Shown here: positions 34,023-42,746 of the stretch, one piece after another
Layout: every line of letters starts with the position of its first letter
How positions within the stretch are numbered: the stretch's first letter is position 1
From: Kitasatospora sp. GP82
GTDB lineage: Bacteria; Actinomycetota; Actinomycetes; Streptomycetales; Streptomycetaceae
Assembly: GCF_029892105.1 (NCBI RefSeq)
Contig: NZ_JARZAJ010000003.1
Coordinates: forward strand, 281,073-345,072
DNA length: 64,000 nt
Direction: 5' to 3'
The notes under the pieces: model-generated
Databases searched by the model: none
The model's input: only the letters and a program-made list of their open reading frames with translations
Told to the model about the DNA's origin: nothing
Translations under genes and position numbers: made by a program

Positions 34023-34383
34023 GCGCCTCGGGCGGCCGGCCGGCAGCCGGCTGCACGAGACCGCCTCCTTCGGCCCGCCGGTCGAGGACGAGCAGCTCTT
34101 CCGGGTGGTCGACGCCCTCGACGAGATCGCGCAGGAGACCGGCCGGACCGTCCCGCAGATCGCGATCAACTGGCTGCTGCGGCGCCCGACGGTGTCCTCG
34201 GTCATCATCGGCGCCCGCAACGAGGAGCAGCTGCGGCAGAACCTCGGCGCCGTGGGCTGGAGTCTGACGCCCGACCAGGTCGCGCGCCTCGACTCGGCGA
34301 GCAGCCGCACGGCGCCCTACCCACACTTCCCCTACCAGCGGCAGGAGGGCTTCACACGGCTGAACCCGTCGATCCTCGGCTGA
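34021..34383 (+). pseudogene. aldo/keto reductase, C-terminal third only
   Basis: From the acetyl-CoA synthetase stop onward, a frame of about 120 codons matches the C-terminal third of an actinobacterial aldo/keto reductase: SRLHETASFGPPVEDEQLFR, TVPQIAINWLLRRPTVSSVI, IGARNEEQLRQNLGAVGWSL. The catalytic Tyr/Lys half, about 200 residues, is missing, and the remaining frame has no ribosome binding site. A GTG at 34105 could start a 92-residue product, but function is unlikely. The junction lies exactly at the end of acsA, suggesting a deletion. Confidence 0.75.
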
Positions 34384-34421
34384 ACCGCCCGCCCCGGAAC
34401 GCCGCCCCGCCGAGCGCCCGC

Positions 34422-35861
34422 TCAGTCCCCGTGCGTCGGGCGGTGCGGGCGGTGGCCGTGCTCCTGGTGCGGGAAGTGCTGCACGGCGCCGGGCAGAGTC
34501 GGCGCCGGAAGAGTGGCCACCTCCCGCTCGGCCAGCGCCAGTTGGGCCGCGGTGTCGGGCAGCCTCGGCGCCCGGCCGACGCGGCGGTGGAACCGGAAGG
34601 CCGAGGTGAGATCCCCGAAGGCCTCCCGGCGCCAGTCGCTGATGTTGGCCGCCCGGACACCGGTGAAGCACTCCAGGAACTGCAGCACCGAGGTGTGGTC
34701 GAACGCCTCGGAGGCGACCCAACCACCCACCGTCCAGGGCGAGATGATGATGCACGGCACCCGGAATCCACCGCCGATCGGCAGACCGCCGACGAACTCG
34801 CCCGGCGTTCCCGCCTCCGGCACCGGCGGCGCGACATGGTCGAACAGCCCGTCGTTCTCGTCGTAGTTGAGGATGAATGCGGTCTTCGCCCAGACCTTCG
34901 GGTTCGAGGCGACCGCCTCGATCTTGGAGGCGACGTAGTCCGCACCGGCGGCCGGCAGGTAGTCCGGGTGCTCGGACTGGTAACTGGTCGGCAGGATCCA
35001 GGAGACGGCGGGCAACCGGTCGTTGCGGGCGTCCTCCTCGAAGGTCCCGGCCGGTCGCGCGGTCATGCCCTTTTCGTAGAGCGGGTCACCGGGCTTGGCC
35101 CGCTGGAAGTTCCGGAAGAGCGACAGCACGTCGGTGCCGTAGTTGTCGGACTCCTGGTACACCTGCCAGCTGACCCCGGCCCACTCCAGCTGCTCGGCGT
35201 AGGTCGTCCAGGTCAGCGGCTTGGGGGCGGAGTTCTGGATGATCGGGCCGCCGTGGGTGCCGGCGGCGTCTACCGAACCCGTCATCCAGTACAGCCGGTT
35301 CGGCCAGGTCGGCCCCTGCACGGAGCAGAAGTAGTTGTCGCAGATGGTGAAGGCCTCGGCCAGGGCGAACTGGAACGGTATGTCGTCGCGGGTGTAGTAC
35401 CCCATCACATACGGGCCGTTGACGCCGTCCGCCGCCCGGTGCGCGGGCAGCCACTGGTCCATCTTCCCGCCGTTCCAGGCCCGGTGCTGCACCGACCAGG
35501 CGTGGCTGGTGGACGGAATCGCCTGCGCGCTGGTGGTGCGGGTGTCCAGGTGGAACGGCAGCAGGTAGCCGTCCGGGTTCACCCTGTCGGGCTGGTAGAA
35601 GACCGAGCGGCCGTTGTCGAGGCGCAGGGCGTCCGGGTCCGCGAAGCCGCGGACGCCCGCCAGCGTCCCGAAGTAGTGGTCGAAGGAACGGTTCTCCTGC
35701 ATCAGCAGGACCACGTGCTCGATGTCCCTCATCGAACCGTGCTGCGGCACCCCGGCCGCCACCGCCTGCTGAACACTCGGCGGCAGCAGGCTCATCGCCG
35801 CCGCCCCGCCCACAACCGAGGCCACCGAACCCAGCAGCCTGCGTCGGGTCATCCCGGTCAT
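34422..35861 (-). CDS. Tat-exported phosphoesterase, phospholipase C family
   Basis: Protein of 479 residues. The N-terminus MTGMTRRRLLGSV has a twin-arginine signal (Arg6-Arg7) and a hydrophobic stretch ending near AVA. The mature part has MQENRSFDHYFGTLAGVRGF (from residue 54), NGGKMDQW, LNYDENDGLFDHVAPP and a C-terminal SPWTVGGWVASEAFDHTSVL, all typical of the bacterial phospholipase C/acid phosphatase family (PF04185). It probably hydrolyses phospholipid head groups outside the cell. GGGAGGA lies before the ATG. The long open frame upstream is not coding. Confidence 0.9.
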   Translation of the reverse strand: MTGMTRRRLLGSVASVVGGAAAMSLLPPSVQQAVAAGVPQHGSMRDIEHVVLLMQENRSFDHYFGTLAGVRGFADPDALRLDNGRSVFYQPDRVNPDGYLLPFHLDTRTTSAQAIPSTSHAWSVQHRAWNGGKMDQWLPAHRAADGVNGPYVMGYYTRDDIPFQFALAEAFTICDNYFCSVQGPTWPNRLYWMTGSVDAAGTHGGPIIQNSAPKPLTWTTYAEQLEWAGVSWQVYQESDNYGTDVLSLFRNFQRAKPGDPLYEKGMTARPAGTFEEDARNDRLPAVSWILPTSYQSEHPDYLPAAGADYVASKIEAVASNPKVWAKTAFILNYDENDGLFDHVAPPVPEAGTPGEFVGGLPIGGGFRVPCIIISPWTVGGWVASEAFDHTSVLQFLECFTGVRAANISDWRREAFGDLTSAFRFHRRVGRAPRLPDTAAQLALAEREVATLPAPTLPGAVQHFPHQEHGHRPHRPTHGD

Positions 35862-36311
35862 CGGATCCTCCCTCTCTGTCACTTTCACACAGTGTTCCGA
35901 GGTGTGGCTGCGCCAGACCGATATGACTCTGCCGCACGGGTGGTCCACCGTGCGGGTGGTGACGGATGAACAGTCGGCCAATGTCAGGGACTTGTCACAG
36001 CGGCGGCCGACCGGGCCCCGGTCGAAGCACCTGGCGCCGGTCCGACTGTCAGTTCTGCGCGGCGCGGCGACAGGCGTTCGCGGCGATGCCCACACCCGCC
36101 GACGGTCGCCGAGTGTACACGAATGGCTGCCGTGCGCAATCATGCGCGCACTCAAATGGCCTAGCCCGGCTTTCCCCGGCGAACCCGCAGCGGGAGGACG
36201 TTCACTCCCGCCCGGCGCCCGCCCCTGTCGCAAGCGGCGGCCGGGTGGTGAACAGTAAGAGGAAAGGAACGGTCCCGGCAGGAGGGACCGTCCAGAAGAG
36301 AGGCAGCCGCG
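35862..36311. other. divergent control region of phospholipase and PP2C genes
   Basis: 450 bp with no convincing gene. It contains an inverted repeat CCGCACGG-N8-CCGTGCGG (35932-35955) and, on the minus strand near 35970, GTTCATCC followed by CACCACC, which resembles one or two PHO-box units; phospholipases of streptomycetes are often phosphate regulated, but this match is weak. The part near 36110-36160 is AT-richer and could hold the promoter of the phosphatase gene. Confidence 0.35.
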
Positions 36312-37397
36312 GTGTCCGACGGCCGGCGGTGGCAGACCGCGCCGCTCGCACCTTCGAGCTTCAGGTGGATGGTGCTGGGCGGGTCACTGCTGACGGCTGC
36401 CATCGTCGCGGTGGATCTGGCGACCGGGCCGAAATCGACCTTCTCACCCGTGCTGACGGCGGTGCCCGTGCTGGCCGGGGTGGGCACCCGCCGGGCGCTG
36501 GTGCCACTGTTCGCCGGCCTGCTCACCGCCGCCGTGGTCGTGCTCCTGGTCTTCCTCAACCCTCAGGTGCCCGAGATCGTCCATGCGACAGCCGCCGCCG
36601 CGGTCCTCGCCGTCGCCCTCATCAGCAGTGCGAACGTCTCGCTGGTGGCCATGCGCGAGCGGGAGCTCGTCCAGGTGCGTACCGTGTCCGAAACCGCCCA
36701 GCGGGCGCTGCTCCGGCCGGTACCGGACCGGGTCGGCACGCTGCGGATCGCCGTACGGTATCTCGCGGCGGCCGCCGAGGCCCGGATCGGCGGCGACCTC
36801 TACGAGGTGGTCCGCACCGCGCAGGGGATCCGCCTGCTGCTGGGCGACGTCCGCGGCAAGGGGCTGACGGCCGTGGAGACGGCGGCCGACGTGCTCGGGG
36901 TGTTCCGCGAGGCCGCGCTGGCCGAACCCGATCTGGCCGAGGTCGCCGTCCGGCTGGACTCGGCGCTGAACCGGCGCCTGACCGCCGAGGACTTCGTCAC
37001 GGCGGTGCTGCTCGACGTACCCGAGACAACGGGCCCGGCACTGGTGGTCAACTGCGGTCACCCACCGCCGCTGCTGGCGACGGCCACCGGTGTCAGCGAG
37101 GTGCAGCCGCCCGGCTACGCTCCGCCACTGGGTCTGCTGGGCATGTCCGGCCAAGGACGCTACTCCGCGGGCAGTCTGTGGCTCGGTGAAGGTGATCTGC
37201 TGCTCCTCTACACCGACGGTGTCTCCGAGGCGCGCGACAACAGCGGCCGGTTCTACCCGCTGGCCGAGCGCCTGGCCCACCTGAACGGGCACGACCCGGG
37301 AACCGTGCTGGACCATCTCGTCGCGGACGTCCGCGCCTACGTCGACGGCGGCCTCGGTGACGACGCGGCGCTGCTGGCGATCCGCCGGGTGCGCTGA
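36312..37397 (+). CDS. membrane PP2C/SpoIIE-type serine phosphatase
   Basis: Protein of 361 residues: three or four N-terminal helices (about residues 20-110), then a SpoIIE-type PP2C domain with ARIGGDLYEV (metal-binding Asp162), LLLGDVRGKGLTAVETAADV, TDGVSEARDNSGRFYPL and GDDAALLAI. Such phosphatases act on anti-anti-sigma factors or other Ser/Thr-phosphorylated regulators; no anti-sigma gene is nearby. The GTG start has GAGAGGC about ten bases ahead. Confidence 0.9.
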   Translation: MSDGRRWQTAPLAPSSFRWMVLGGSLLTAAIVAVDLATGPKSTFSPVLTAVPVLAGVGTRRALVPLFAGLLTAAVVVLLVFLNPQVPEIVHATAAAAVLAVALISSANVSLVAMRERELVQVRTVSETAQRALLRPVPDRVGTLRIAVRYLAAAAEARIGGDLYEVVRTAQGIRLLLGDVRGKGLTAVETAADVLGVFREAALAEPDLAEVAVRLDSALNRRLTAEDFVTAVLLDVPETTGPALVVNCGHPPPLLATATGVSEVQPPGYAPPLGLLGMSGQGRYSAGSLWLGEGDLLLLYTDGVSEARDNSGRFYPLAERLAHLNGHDPGTVLDHLVADVRAYVDGGLGDDAALLAIRRVR

Positions 37398-37743
37398 ACA
37401 GCGCTCCGTTCCACTGCCACCGCTGCGGTACCTGACACCGCGACGGCACGCTGCGCCCGCCCGAGCCCGGCAGCGTGGATCGGACGGTATGTCAGTGGCC
37501 CGTGCCAGACCGGCTCGGATCGGGGAGCGCACTGGCGTGACCTGCGGAGCAGCACCCCCGACATGGACCCGTCGAAGGAGCACACACTCATGCTCAGCAC
37601 TGACTTTGTGACCGGCGCACCCAACTCGGTCCCGCGCACACATAGGTGGCCGTCCGGCTGAAGTTTGGAGAGCCGCCAGCACTCGCTGACCGTCGGCCAC
37701 ACTGCACGATGTCCGGCCTTTCCGAGGTGTTCCGTCTTCACGA

Positions 37744-37785
37744 CTGACGGCTGACGGCTGACGACTGACGGCTGACGACTGACGG
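37744..37785. repeat. tandem 7-bp repeats, CTGACGG/CTGACGA
   Basis: Six head-to-tail heptamers alternate between CTGACGG and CTGACGA, followed by a degenerate copy CTTGCGA. This is microsatellite-like and prone to copy-number change. It lies about 280 bp before the MFS exporter gene. Confidence 0.9.
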
Positions 37786-37949
37786 CTTGCGACAGAGACG
37801 ACCATGCTCGGAAACCGGGTGCCGGGGATCGCCGGTGACGGTGATCCGCCGTCTCACTCGTACGGGGGAGGCACCCCCTCGGAACGGGCCGCGACTCCCC
37901 CGCGCCGGGGACAGGCGTCCGGGATCCATCCCTCACAGAACACTTCTCC

Positions 37950-37985
37950 CACAGATTATGTCGGCAGCAGATGTAATATGGGGAC
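37950..37985 (+). promoter_or_regulatory. promoter and possible operator of the MFS exporter
   Basis: TAATAT at 37974-37979 is a near-consensus -10 element, rare in this GC-rich DNA. It is embedded in an imperfect dyad, ATTATGTC-N7-GATGTAAT, of a size used by TetR/MarR repressors. Transcription would start near 37986, which is itself a GTG in frame with the exporter, so a leaderless mRNA is possible. Confidence 0.5.
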
Positions 37986-38063
37986 GTGACCGTCCGAGCA
38001 CCCCGCTCGGCACGGCACCCCGGCGCGAACACGTCGCGGACAGCAGCCCTGGGGGACGTCGCC

Positions 38064-39509
38064 ATGCCGGTACGCGGCCATCGGACCCACCGCCCGCCGG
38101 TCCCGCCACTGCGGATTCCCGCCCTGCTGACCACCGAGCGGGCCCGGCCCGACCGCATCCGCGAGCACCCGCGCGCCTGGCGCCTGGCCGTCGCCACCGT
38201 CTGCTTCGGCGCCTTCATGGGCCAGCTCGACGCCAGCATCGTCACCCTCACCTACCAGCCGCTGCGCACCGAGTTCCACACCGCGCTCGCCGCCGTCCAG
38301 TGGGTGTCCCTCGCCTACCTGCTCACCCTTGTCGCACTGCTCGTGCCCGTCGGCCGCCTCTCCGACGTCCACGGCCGCAAGCTCCTCTACCTCTACGGCT
38401 TCGCGGTCTTCACCCTCGCCTCCGCGGCCTGCGGACTGGCGCCCGGCCTGGGGGCGCTCGTCGCCTTCCGGGTCGTCCAGGCCGTCGGCGCAGCCCTCAT
38501 GCAGGCCAACAGCGTCGCCCTGGTCACCACCAGCGCACCGCCGGGCAGGATGCGCGCCGCCCTCGGCATCCAGGCCGCCGGGCAGGCCCTCGGCCTCGCC
38601 CTCGGGCCGACCGTCGGCGGTGCCCTGGTCTCCGCCCTCGGCTGGCGCTGGGTCTTCGGGGTCAACGTCCCCATCGGAATCGCGGCCCTCGTCGCCGGCC
38701 ACTACCTGCTGCCCCGCACCCGCCGGCGCCACGGCGCCTCCCGCATCGACATCCCGGGCGTCCTGCTCCTCGGCGCCTCCACCACCTCGGCACTGCTCGC
38801 CCTCTCGGTGGTCTCGGGGCTCGGCCTGCCCGTCCGGAGCGCACTCGTCCTCGCCGTCGCGGCCGTCGTGTCCGGCTGGGCCTTCACCCGGCGCCAGAGC
38901 CGATGTCCCGATCCGCTCATCGACCTCGCCCTGCTGCGCACCGGCCGCATCGGTCCCGGGCTGCTCGCCGGACTGTGCGGCTACCTCGTCCTGTTCGGGC
39001 CCCTCGTCCTCGTACCGGTCGAACTCGCCCGGCACGGCGCCCCCGTGCTGATCACCGGCCTTGTCCTCACCGCTCTTCCGGTCGGCTTCGCGCTGGCCGC
39101 GACCACCGCCGACCGGTTCCTGCCGACCGGCTGGAGCGACTCCGTCCGCAGCCGCACCGGTGCGATCGGCTGCCTCGCCGCCCTCGTACTGCTCGCCCTG
39201 CTGCCACCGGACGCGGGCACGATGCCCTACCCGCTGGCGCTGCTGGGGCTGGCGCTCGGCGTGTTCGTTCCCGCCAACAACACCCTGGTCATGAAGGCCG
39301 TCCCGGCCTCCTCCGCCGGTACGGGCGGAGGCATGGTCAATATGACCCGGGGGCTCGGCACCGCCGTCGGGGTCGCCACCGTCACCCTCGCCCTCCACCT
39401 CGCCCCCGGCGACGCCGGAGACCTCGCCGCCACCACCGTCCTGGCCGCGTTCGCCGCTCTCGCCCTCGCCACCACCCTCCCTCACCGTCGGCCCGCCCCC
39501 GGAGCCTGA
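38064..39509 (+). CDS. MFS exporter, EmrB/QacA (DHA2) type
   Basis: Drug:proton antiporter of about 481 residues with 14 predicted helices. Visible motifs are GQLDASIVTLTYQPLRTEF in helix 1, the loop GRLSDVHGRKLLYLYG (motif A) and ALGPTVGGALVSALGWRW (motif C), characteristic of exporters. I take the ATG at 38064, preceded by GGGGGAC at good spacing; a GTG at 37986 would add 26 residues and would be leaderless with respect to the TAATAT box. The substrate is unknown. Tandem terminators follow. Confidence 0.88.
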   Translation: MPVRGHRTHRPPVPPLRIPALLTTERARPDRIREHPRAWRLAVATVCFGAFMGQLDASIVTLTYQPLRTEFHTALAAVQWVSLAYLLTLVALLVPVGRLSDVHGRKLLYLYGFAVFTLASAACGLAPGLGALVAFRVVQAVGAALMQANSVALVTTSAPPGRMRAALGIQAAGQALGLALGPTVGGALVSALGWRWVFGVNVPIGIAALVAGHYLLPRTRRRHGASRIDIPGVLLLGASTTSALLALSVVSGLGLPVRSALVLAVAAVVSGWAFTRRQSRCPDPLIDLALLRTGRIGPGLLAGLCGYLVLFGPLVLVPVELARHGAPVLITGLVLTALPVGFALAATTADRFLPTGWSDSVRSRTGAIGCLAALVLLALLPPDAGTMPYPLALLGLALGVFVPANNTLVMKAVPASSAGTGGGMVNMTRGLGTAVGVATVTLALHLAPGDAGDLAATTVLAAFAALALATTLPHRRPAPGA

Positions 39510-39554
39510 CCGCCGGCATCGAACCGACCCGGGTCGGACGGGAGCCCGGACGGC

Positions 39555-39620
39555 GTGGGCCCTGTCGAACCGTCCGACAGGGCCCACGTCCGGACCTGGG
39601 CCACCGGAGCGGTGGCCCAG
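39555..39620. terminator. two tandem terminator hairpins
   Basis: GTGGGCCCTGTCG pairs perfectly with CGACAGGGCCCAC (39555-39587), then CTGGGCCACC pairs with GGTGGCCCAG around five bases (39596-39620). They lie between the convergent MFS and ThiF-like genes and should stop transcription both ways. Confidence 0.8.
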
Positions 39621-39628
39621 GGGGTGGT

Positions 39629-40543
39629 TCAGCGCGCGAGTTCGCGAGCCAGCTGTTGCAGTGCCTGCACCATGCGCAGTGCCTCCCTGGGCCAGCGCAG
39701 CCGGTTGGACCACTGCTCCGGGGCGGGCCTTACCGCCTGATGGATGTCGAAGCTCACCTCGTCACGGACAGCCTCTCCGGCCAGGATCCTGGCGACCATG
39801 TGGGAGCTGACCGCACCGAACATCAGGGCGGCGTAGACCACTTGGGGAACGCTGTACTCGGGGTTCTGCATGTTGGGGCTCACGTCGGCGAGCATCTCGG
39901 CCGGGATCCTGCGCAGTGGGATCAGCCGCATGATCAGTTGCCATGCGCCGAGCCGGTCGAGGTCCCGCTCGATGATCCGACCGTCGAACGGCCTGGTGAG
40001 CTTCCGGTAGTCGTAGCACTGGAGGTACTGCACACCGGCCATGTCCCACCCGGTCAGCAGGGGCAGCCTGCGCTCCAGGGCCTTCTGGTGCAGCAGGAAC
40101 TTCGCCTCCAGGCCGGACATCGTCGTCACGTCGACGCCGTCGATGACGACCTGGCACGATGCGGTCAGTTCGTCGACGCAGTCGGCGGTGACCCCGTCGG
40201 CGAACACCTTGACCTCGGCCTTGGGGTTGATCCCCAGGACCCGGTCCGCCGCGACCTCGGCCTTGTTCCTGCCGATGTCCTCGACGGTCGCCTGTTGACG
40301 GTTGAGGTTGTTGAGCTCGAAGGTGCCCGGCTCCGCCAGCAGGAAGCGCTGGACACCGAGCCTGGCGAGCGGCTGGACGGCCGCACCGCCGATGGATCCG
40401 CAACCCGCCACGAGTACGGTGGCCCGGCGGAGTGCCTCCTGCTGGCGCCGACTGACGATTCCGAGATTGCGCTGCGTCAACTCATCGTAGTAGTCGGATC
40501 GTTCGACTTCCTGTCGCCGGTCGGCGTCCTGGATGGGCGTCAT
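39629..40543 (-). CDS. ThiF/E1-like adenylyltransferase
   Basis: Protein of 304 residues of the ThiF/MoeB/UBA superfamily. The nucleotide loop GCGSIGG is at 47-53, followed by NLNRQ (79-83), Lys94 and DGVDVTT at 135-141, so ATP binding looks intact. These enzymes adenylate a C-terminal carboxylate, as in MccB or ubiquitin activation. I see no CxxC zinc pairs and no partner ThiS/MoaD-like protein nearby, so its substrate may be a peptide or small acid. The ATG at 40543 overlaps the stop of the gene before it, making it the last gene of a four-gene leftward operon. Confidence 0.85.
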   Translation of the reverse strand: MTPIQDADRRQEVERSDYYDELTQRNLGIVSRRQQEALRRATVLVAGCGSIGGAAVQPLARLGVQRFLLAEPGTFELNNLNRQQATVEDIGRNKAEVAADRVLGINPKAEVKVFADGVTADCVDELTASCQVVIDGVDVTTMSGLEAKFLLHQKALERRLPLLTGWDMAGVQYLQCYDYRKLTRPFDGRIIERDLDRLGAWQLIMRLIPLRRIPAEMLADVSPNMQNPEYSVPQVVYAALMFGAVSSHMVARILAGEAVRDEVSFDIHQAVRPAPEQWSNRLRWPREALRMVQALQQLARELAR

Positions 40544-41463
40544 GGCTGAGTCGCTTCCTTCCGTCGCCGTGCGAGCTGTTCGACGAGCGCGTGAGCGTTT
40601 CTGGTGCCTCGGGCCTCGGTCAGATAGGTCTCGATGGTGTCCATGTCGGCCCGGAAGCCCTCCGGGAGGCGGCCCACGAAGGGTTTGGCGATCGTGTCCT
40701 GCTCGTAGATCGGCCACATGAGCTCGGACCTGGGCAGGCTCGGCGAGGTGCCGTCGACGACGGTCAGATCGAGTCCCATGAGGGTCAGATGACGGATGGC
40801 CACCTCCTCCTTGGCATCGCCGACAGCCAGCATCCGGCGCTGCGGACCGCCCAGTGCGAGCAGCGACCTCCCGAATCCCAGCACGATGTGCCAGGGGACG
40901 AGCGAGGCCAGGGCTCCCGGCGGCATGCTCTGGTCCCGGAGGAACCGCTTGACCTCGAACGCGTGGTGCGTGTGGAGTTCCGGGGCCGCGTAAGGGCCGA
41001 GCAGATCTATGCGGTGTGCGAGTTCGGTCGCCAGCCTCGGCCGGCCGGGTGCGTCGAGCGGCAGCGGCTCGGGATCGTAGGAGCCGGAGAGTCCGACATA
41101 GCCGAGAATCCTGCCGCTCTCCGCCGAGAGGGTGACGATGTGCACGTCCTCCACGCCGTGCGCCGGCCGGAACGGCTCGTGGAAGAGGGCGGCCCGCTGC
41201 ACCAGCGAGGGGCAGATCCAGCCCAGGCGCAGATACTGGGCCAGTCGGAAGCCGAGTATTCCCCGGAGGTAACGGAGCGGCAGTTGTGAATCCCGGACGG
41301 CGAGAGTGACAAGCCCGTCGCCGTGATCGTGGTGGTGCAGGGGTTCCCCCCGGACCGCCTCCAGGAGCCCCGGGTAGTGCAGCCTCTCGTGGAGGCGGAG
41401 GATCGAGGCGGTGTATCTCCCGGCAACTGCCGTGGGCTGGTCGGCCGTTAAGGTTCTGGTCAT
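40540..41463 (-). CDS. uncharacterised protein, possibly GNAT-fold acyltransferase
   Basis: Protein of 307 residues that I do not recognise with certainty. Segments such as LSAESGRILGYVGLSGS and, further on, ELHTHHAFEVKRFLRDQSMP resemble the central strand and the E-x-x-R-F element of GNAT-fold autoinducer or N-acyl amino acid synthases (FeeM-like), so acyl transfer is a reasonable guess. It lies between an acyl-CoA dehydrogenase and a ThiF-like enzyme with overlapping start and stop codons on both sides, so all three must act together. Codon 5 is TTA, which in streptomycetes delays translation until the bldA tRNA is made. Confidence 0.6.
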   Translation of the reverse strand: MTRTLTADQPTAVAGRYTASILRLHERLHYPGLLEAVRGEPLHHHDHGDGLVTLAVRDSQLPLRYLRGILGFRLAQYLRLGWICPSLVQRAALFHEPFRPAHGVEDVHIVTLSAESGRILGYVGLSGSYDPEPLPLDAPGRPRLATELAHRIDLLGPYAAPELHTHHAFEVKRFLRDQSMPPGALASLVPWHIVLGFGRSLLALGGPQRRMLAVGDAKEEVAIRHLTLMGLDLTVVDGTSPSLPRSELMWPIYEQDTIAKPFVGRLPEGFRADMDTIETYLTEARGTRNAHALVEQLARRRKEATQP

Positions 41464-42677
41464 TCCGCCTCGCTGACGCGGTAGAGGCAGTCCGTGATGG
41501 CCAGGGCGAGGACCTCGGGCGTGCCCTCGTAGATGCGGGCGCCGTAGGAGTCGCGCAGCATCTTCTCCACCCCGTACTCACGCAGGTAGCCACGGGCGCC
41601 GATGAGGGAGACGGCGGTGTCGGCGACCTCGATCGCCACCCGGTCGGCGAAGAGCTTGGCCACCGCGGGCTCGTACTCGGGCGCGGGCAGCTGGTTGTCC
41701 ACCTTGTTGGCGGCGTACATGTAGAGCATCCGGGAGGCGTCGATCTTGGAGGCCATCTCGGCGATCTTCTGCGCACTGAACTGGTGCTTGTACAGCAGCT
41801 GGCCGCCCTGGACCCGCTCGCCGCACCACTTCAGCGCCTTGTCCAGGGCGCCCTGGGCGACCCCGGTGGAGATGCCGGCCACCGACGCCCGCGCCATGTT
41901 GCTCTGCGCGATGTTGATCGCCATGCCGTTGAGCTCTCCGCCGATCACGTTCTCCACCGGAACGATGACGTTCTCGAAGGTCAACTCGCTGCCGAGGCAG
42001 GCCCGGTAGCCCATCTTGTCGGCGACGGGACCGCGGGTCACGCCGGGCTGGTCGAGGTCGACGATGAAGGAGGTGAGCCCGGTGGCCCCCTCGTGGCCCT
42101 CCATGTTGGCGAACACCGAGGCGAACGTCGCGAACTTGGCGTTGGTGATGAACTTCTTGCTGCCGTTCAGGACGTAGTGGTCGCCCTCACGCCTGGCACT
42201 CATCACGTTGACGGCGTGCCTGGCGTTCTCCGGGATGATCAGGTCACAGCCCGCCTCGTCCTCGGTCACCGCGTTGCAGGCCAGGATCGGCTCGTCACCG
42301 GCGAACAGGGGCAGGTAGCGGGCCTGGAGCTGAGGGTCGCCCGAGTAGAGGATCGGCGTCTGGCCCAGCATGGTGGCGCCGAAGATGAGTGCGGTGCCGG
42401 GGCAGGCCGCCGCGACCTGCTCCATGGCGACGGAGATGCCCAGCATGCCGAGGCCCAGGCCACCGTACTGCTTCGGCACCGCGACCCGGGTGAGCCCGAG
42501 GGCGTGGCCCTGTTTGACCAGGTCCCAGTCGAAGTCCGCCGCAGGTGCCTGGTCGAGCTGCTGCGCCCTGGGCAGCACGACCTCCTGCGCGAACTCCCGT
42601 ACGGTCTCCTTGAACCGCTGGATTTCGGGCGGCAGCACGTCGAAGTTGAGTTCGAACGAAGGGGCGGTGATGGTCAC
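41460..42677 (-). CDS. acyl-CoA dehydrogenase
   Basis: FAD-dependent acyl-CoA dehydrogenase of 405 residues, full length. Motifs include ACNAVTEDEAGCDL, GSKKFITNAKFATFASVFAN, LTSFIVDLDQPGVTRG and the catalytic base Glu384 in IYEGTPEVLAL. It would introduce an alpha,beta double bond into an acyl-CoA or carrier-bound acyl chain. In this operon it probably tailors a fatty acyl or amino-acid-derived substrate. Its stop overlaps the next gene; an SCP2 gene lies 69 bases upstream. Confidence 0.92.
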   Translation of the reverse strand: MTITAPSFELNFDVLPPEIQRFKETVREFAQEVVLPRAQQLDQAPAADFDWDLVKQGHALGLTRVAVPKQYGGLGLGMLGISVAMEQVAAACPGTALIFGATMLGQTPILYSGDPQLQARYLPLFAGDEPILACNAVTEDEAGCDLIIPENARHAVNVMSARREGDHYVLNGSKKFITNAKFATFASVFANMEGHEGATGLTSFIVDLDQPGVTRGPVADKMGYRACLGSELTFENVIVPVENVIGGELNGMAINIAQSNMARASVAGISTGVAQGALDKALKWCGERVQGGQLLYKHQFSAQKIAEMASKIDASRMLYMYAANKVDNQLPAPEYEPAVAKLFADRVAIEVADTAVSLIGARGYLREYGVEKMLRDSYGARIYEGTPEVLALAITDCLYRVSEAE

Positions 42678-42746
42678 GATTCTCCTTGGTCGAGCGGCTT
42701 CACGGTTGTGAGACGTTCCGTCAGATGTCTTGCGGATGTCAGGAAT

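Larger units (their letters stand above)
37398..38063. other. long intergenic region upstream of the MFS exporter
   Basis: About 665 bp. It contains the heptamer repeat at 37744-37785 and a promoter-like TAATAT near its right end. The rest has no frame with coding character; short open frames on both strands lack ribosome binding sites and family matches. Confidence 0.5.

Noticed and set aside
32778..34310. 510-codon minus-strand frame opposite acetyl-CoA synthetase
   Set aside because: Antisense composition, no start signals, and the plus-strand product is unambiguous.
36312..37397. Sigma-factor regulatory cassette around the SpoIIE-type phosphatase
   Set aside because: No anti-sigma kinase or STAS-domain protein is encoded next to it, so only the phosphatase is reported.
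37744..37785. Second CRISPR-like or iteron-like repeat block
   Set aside because: Heptamers in direct tandem without spacers, and no replication genes nearby, so neither CRISPR nor an origin.
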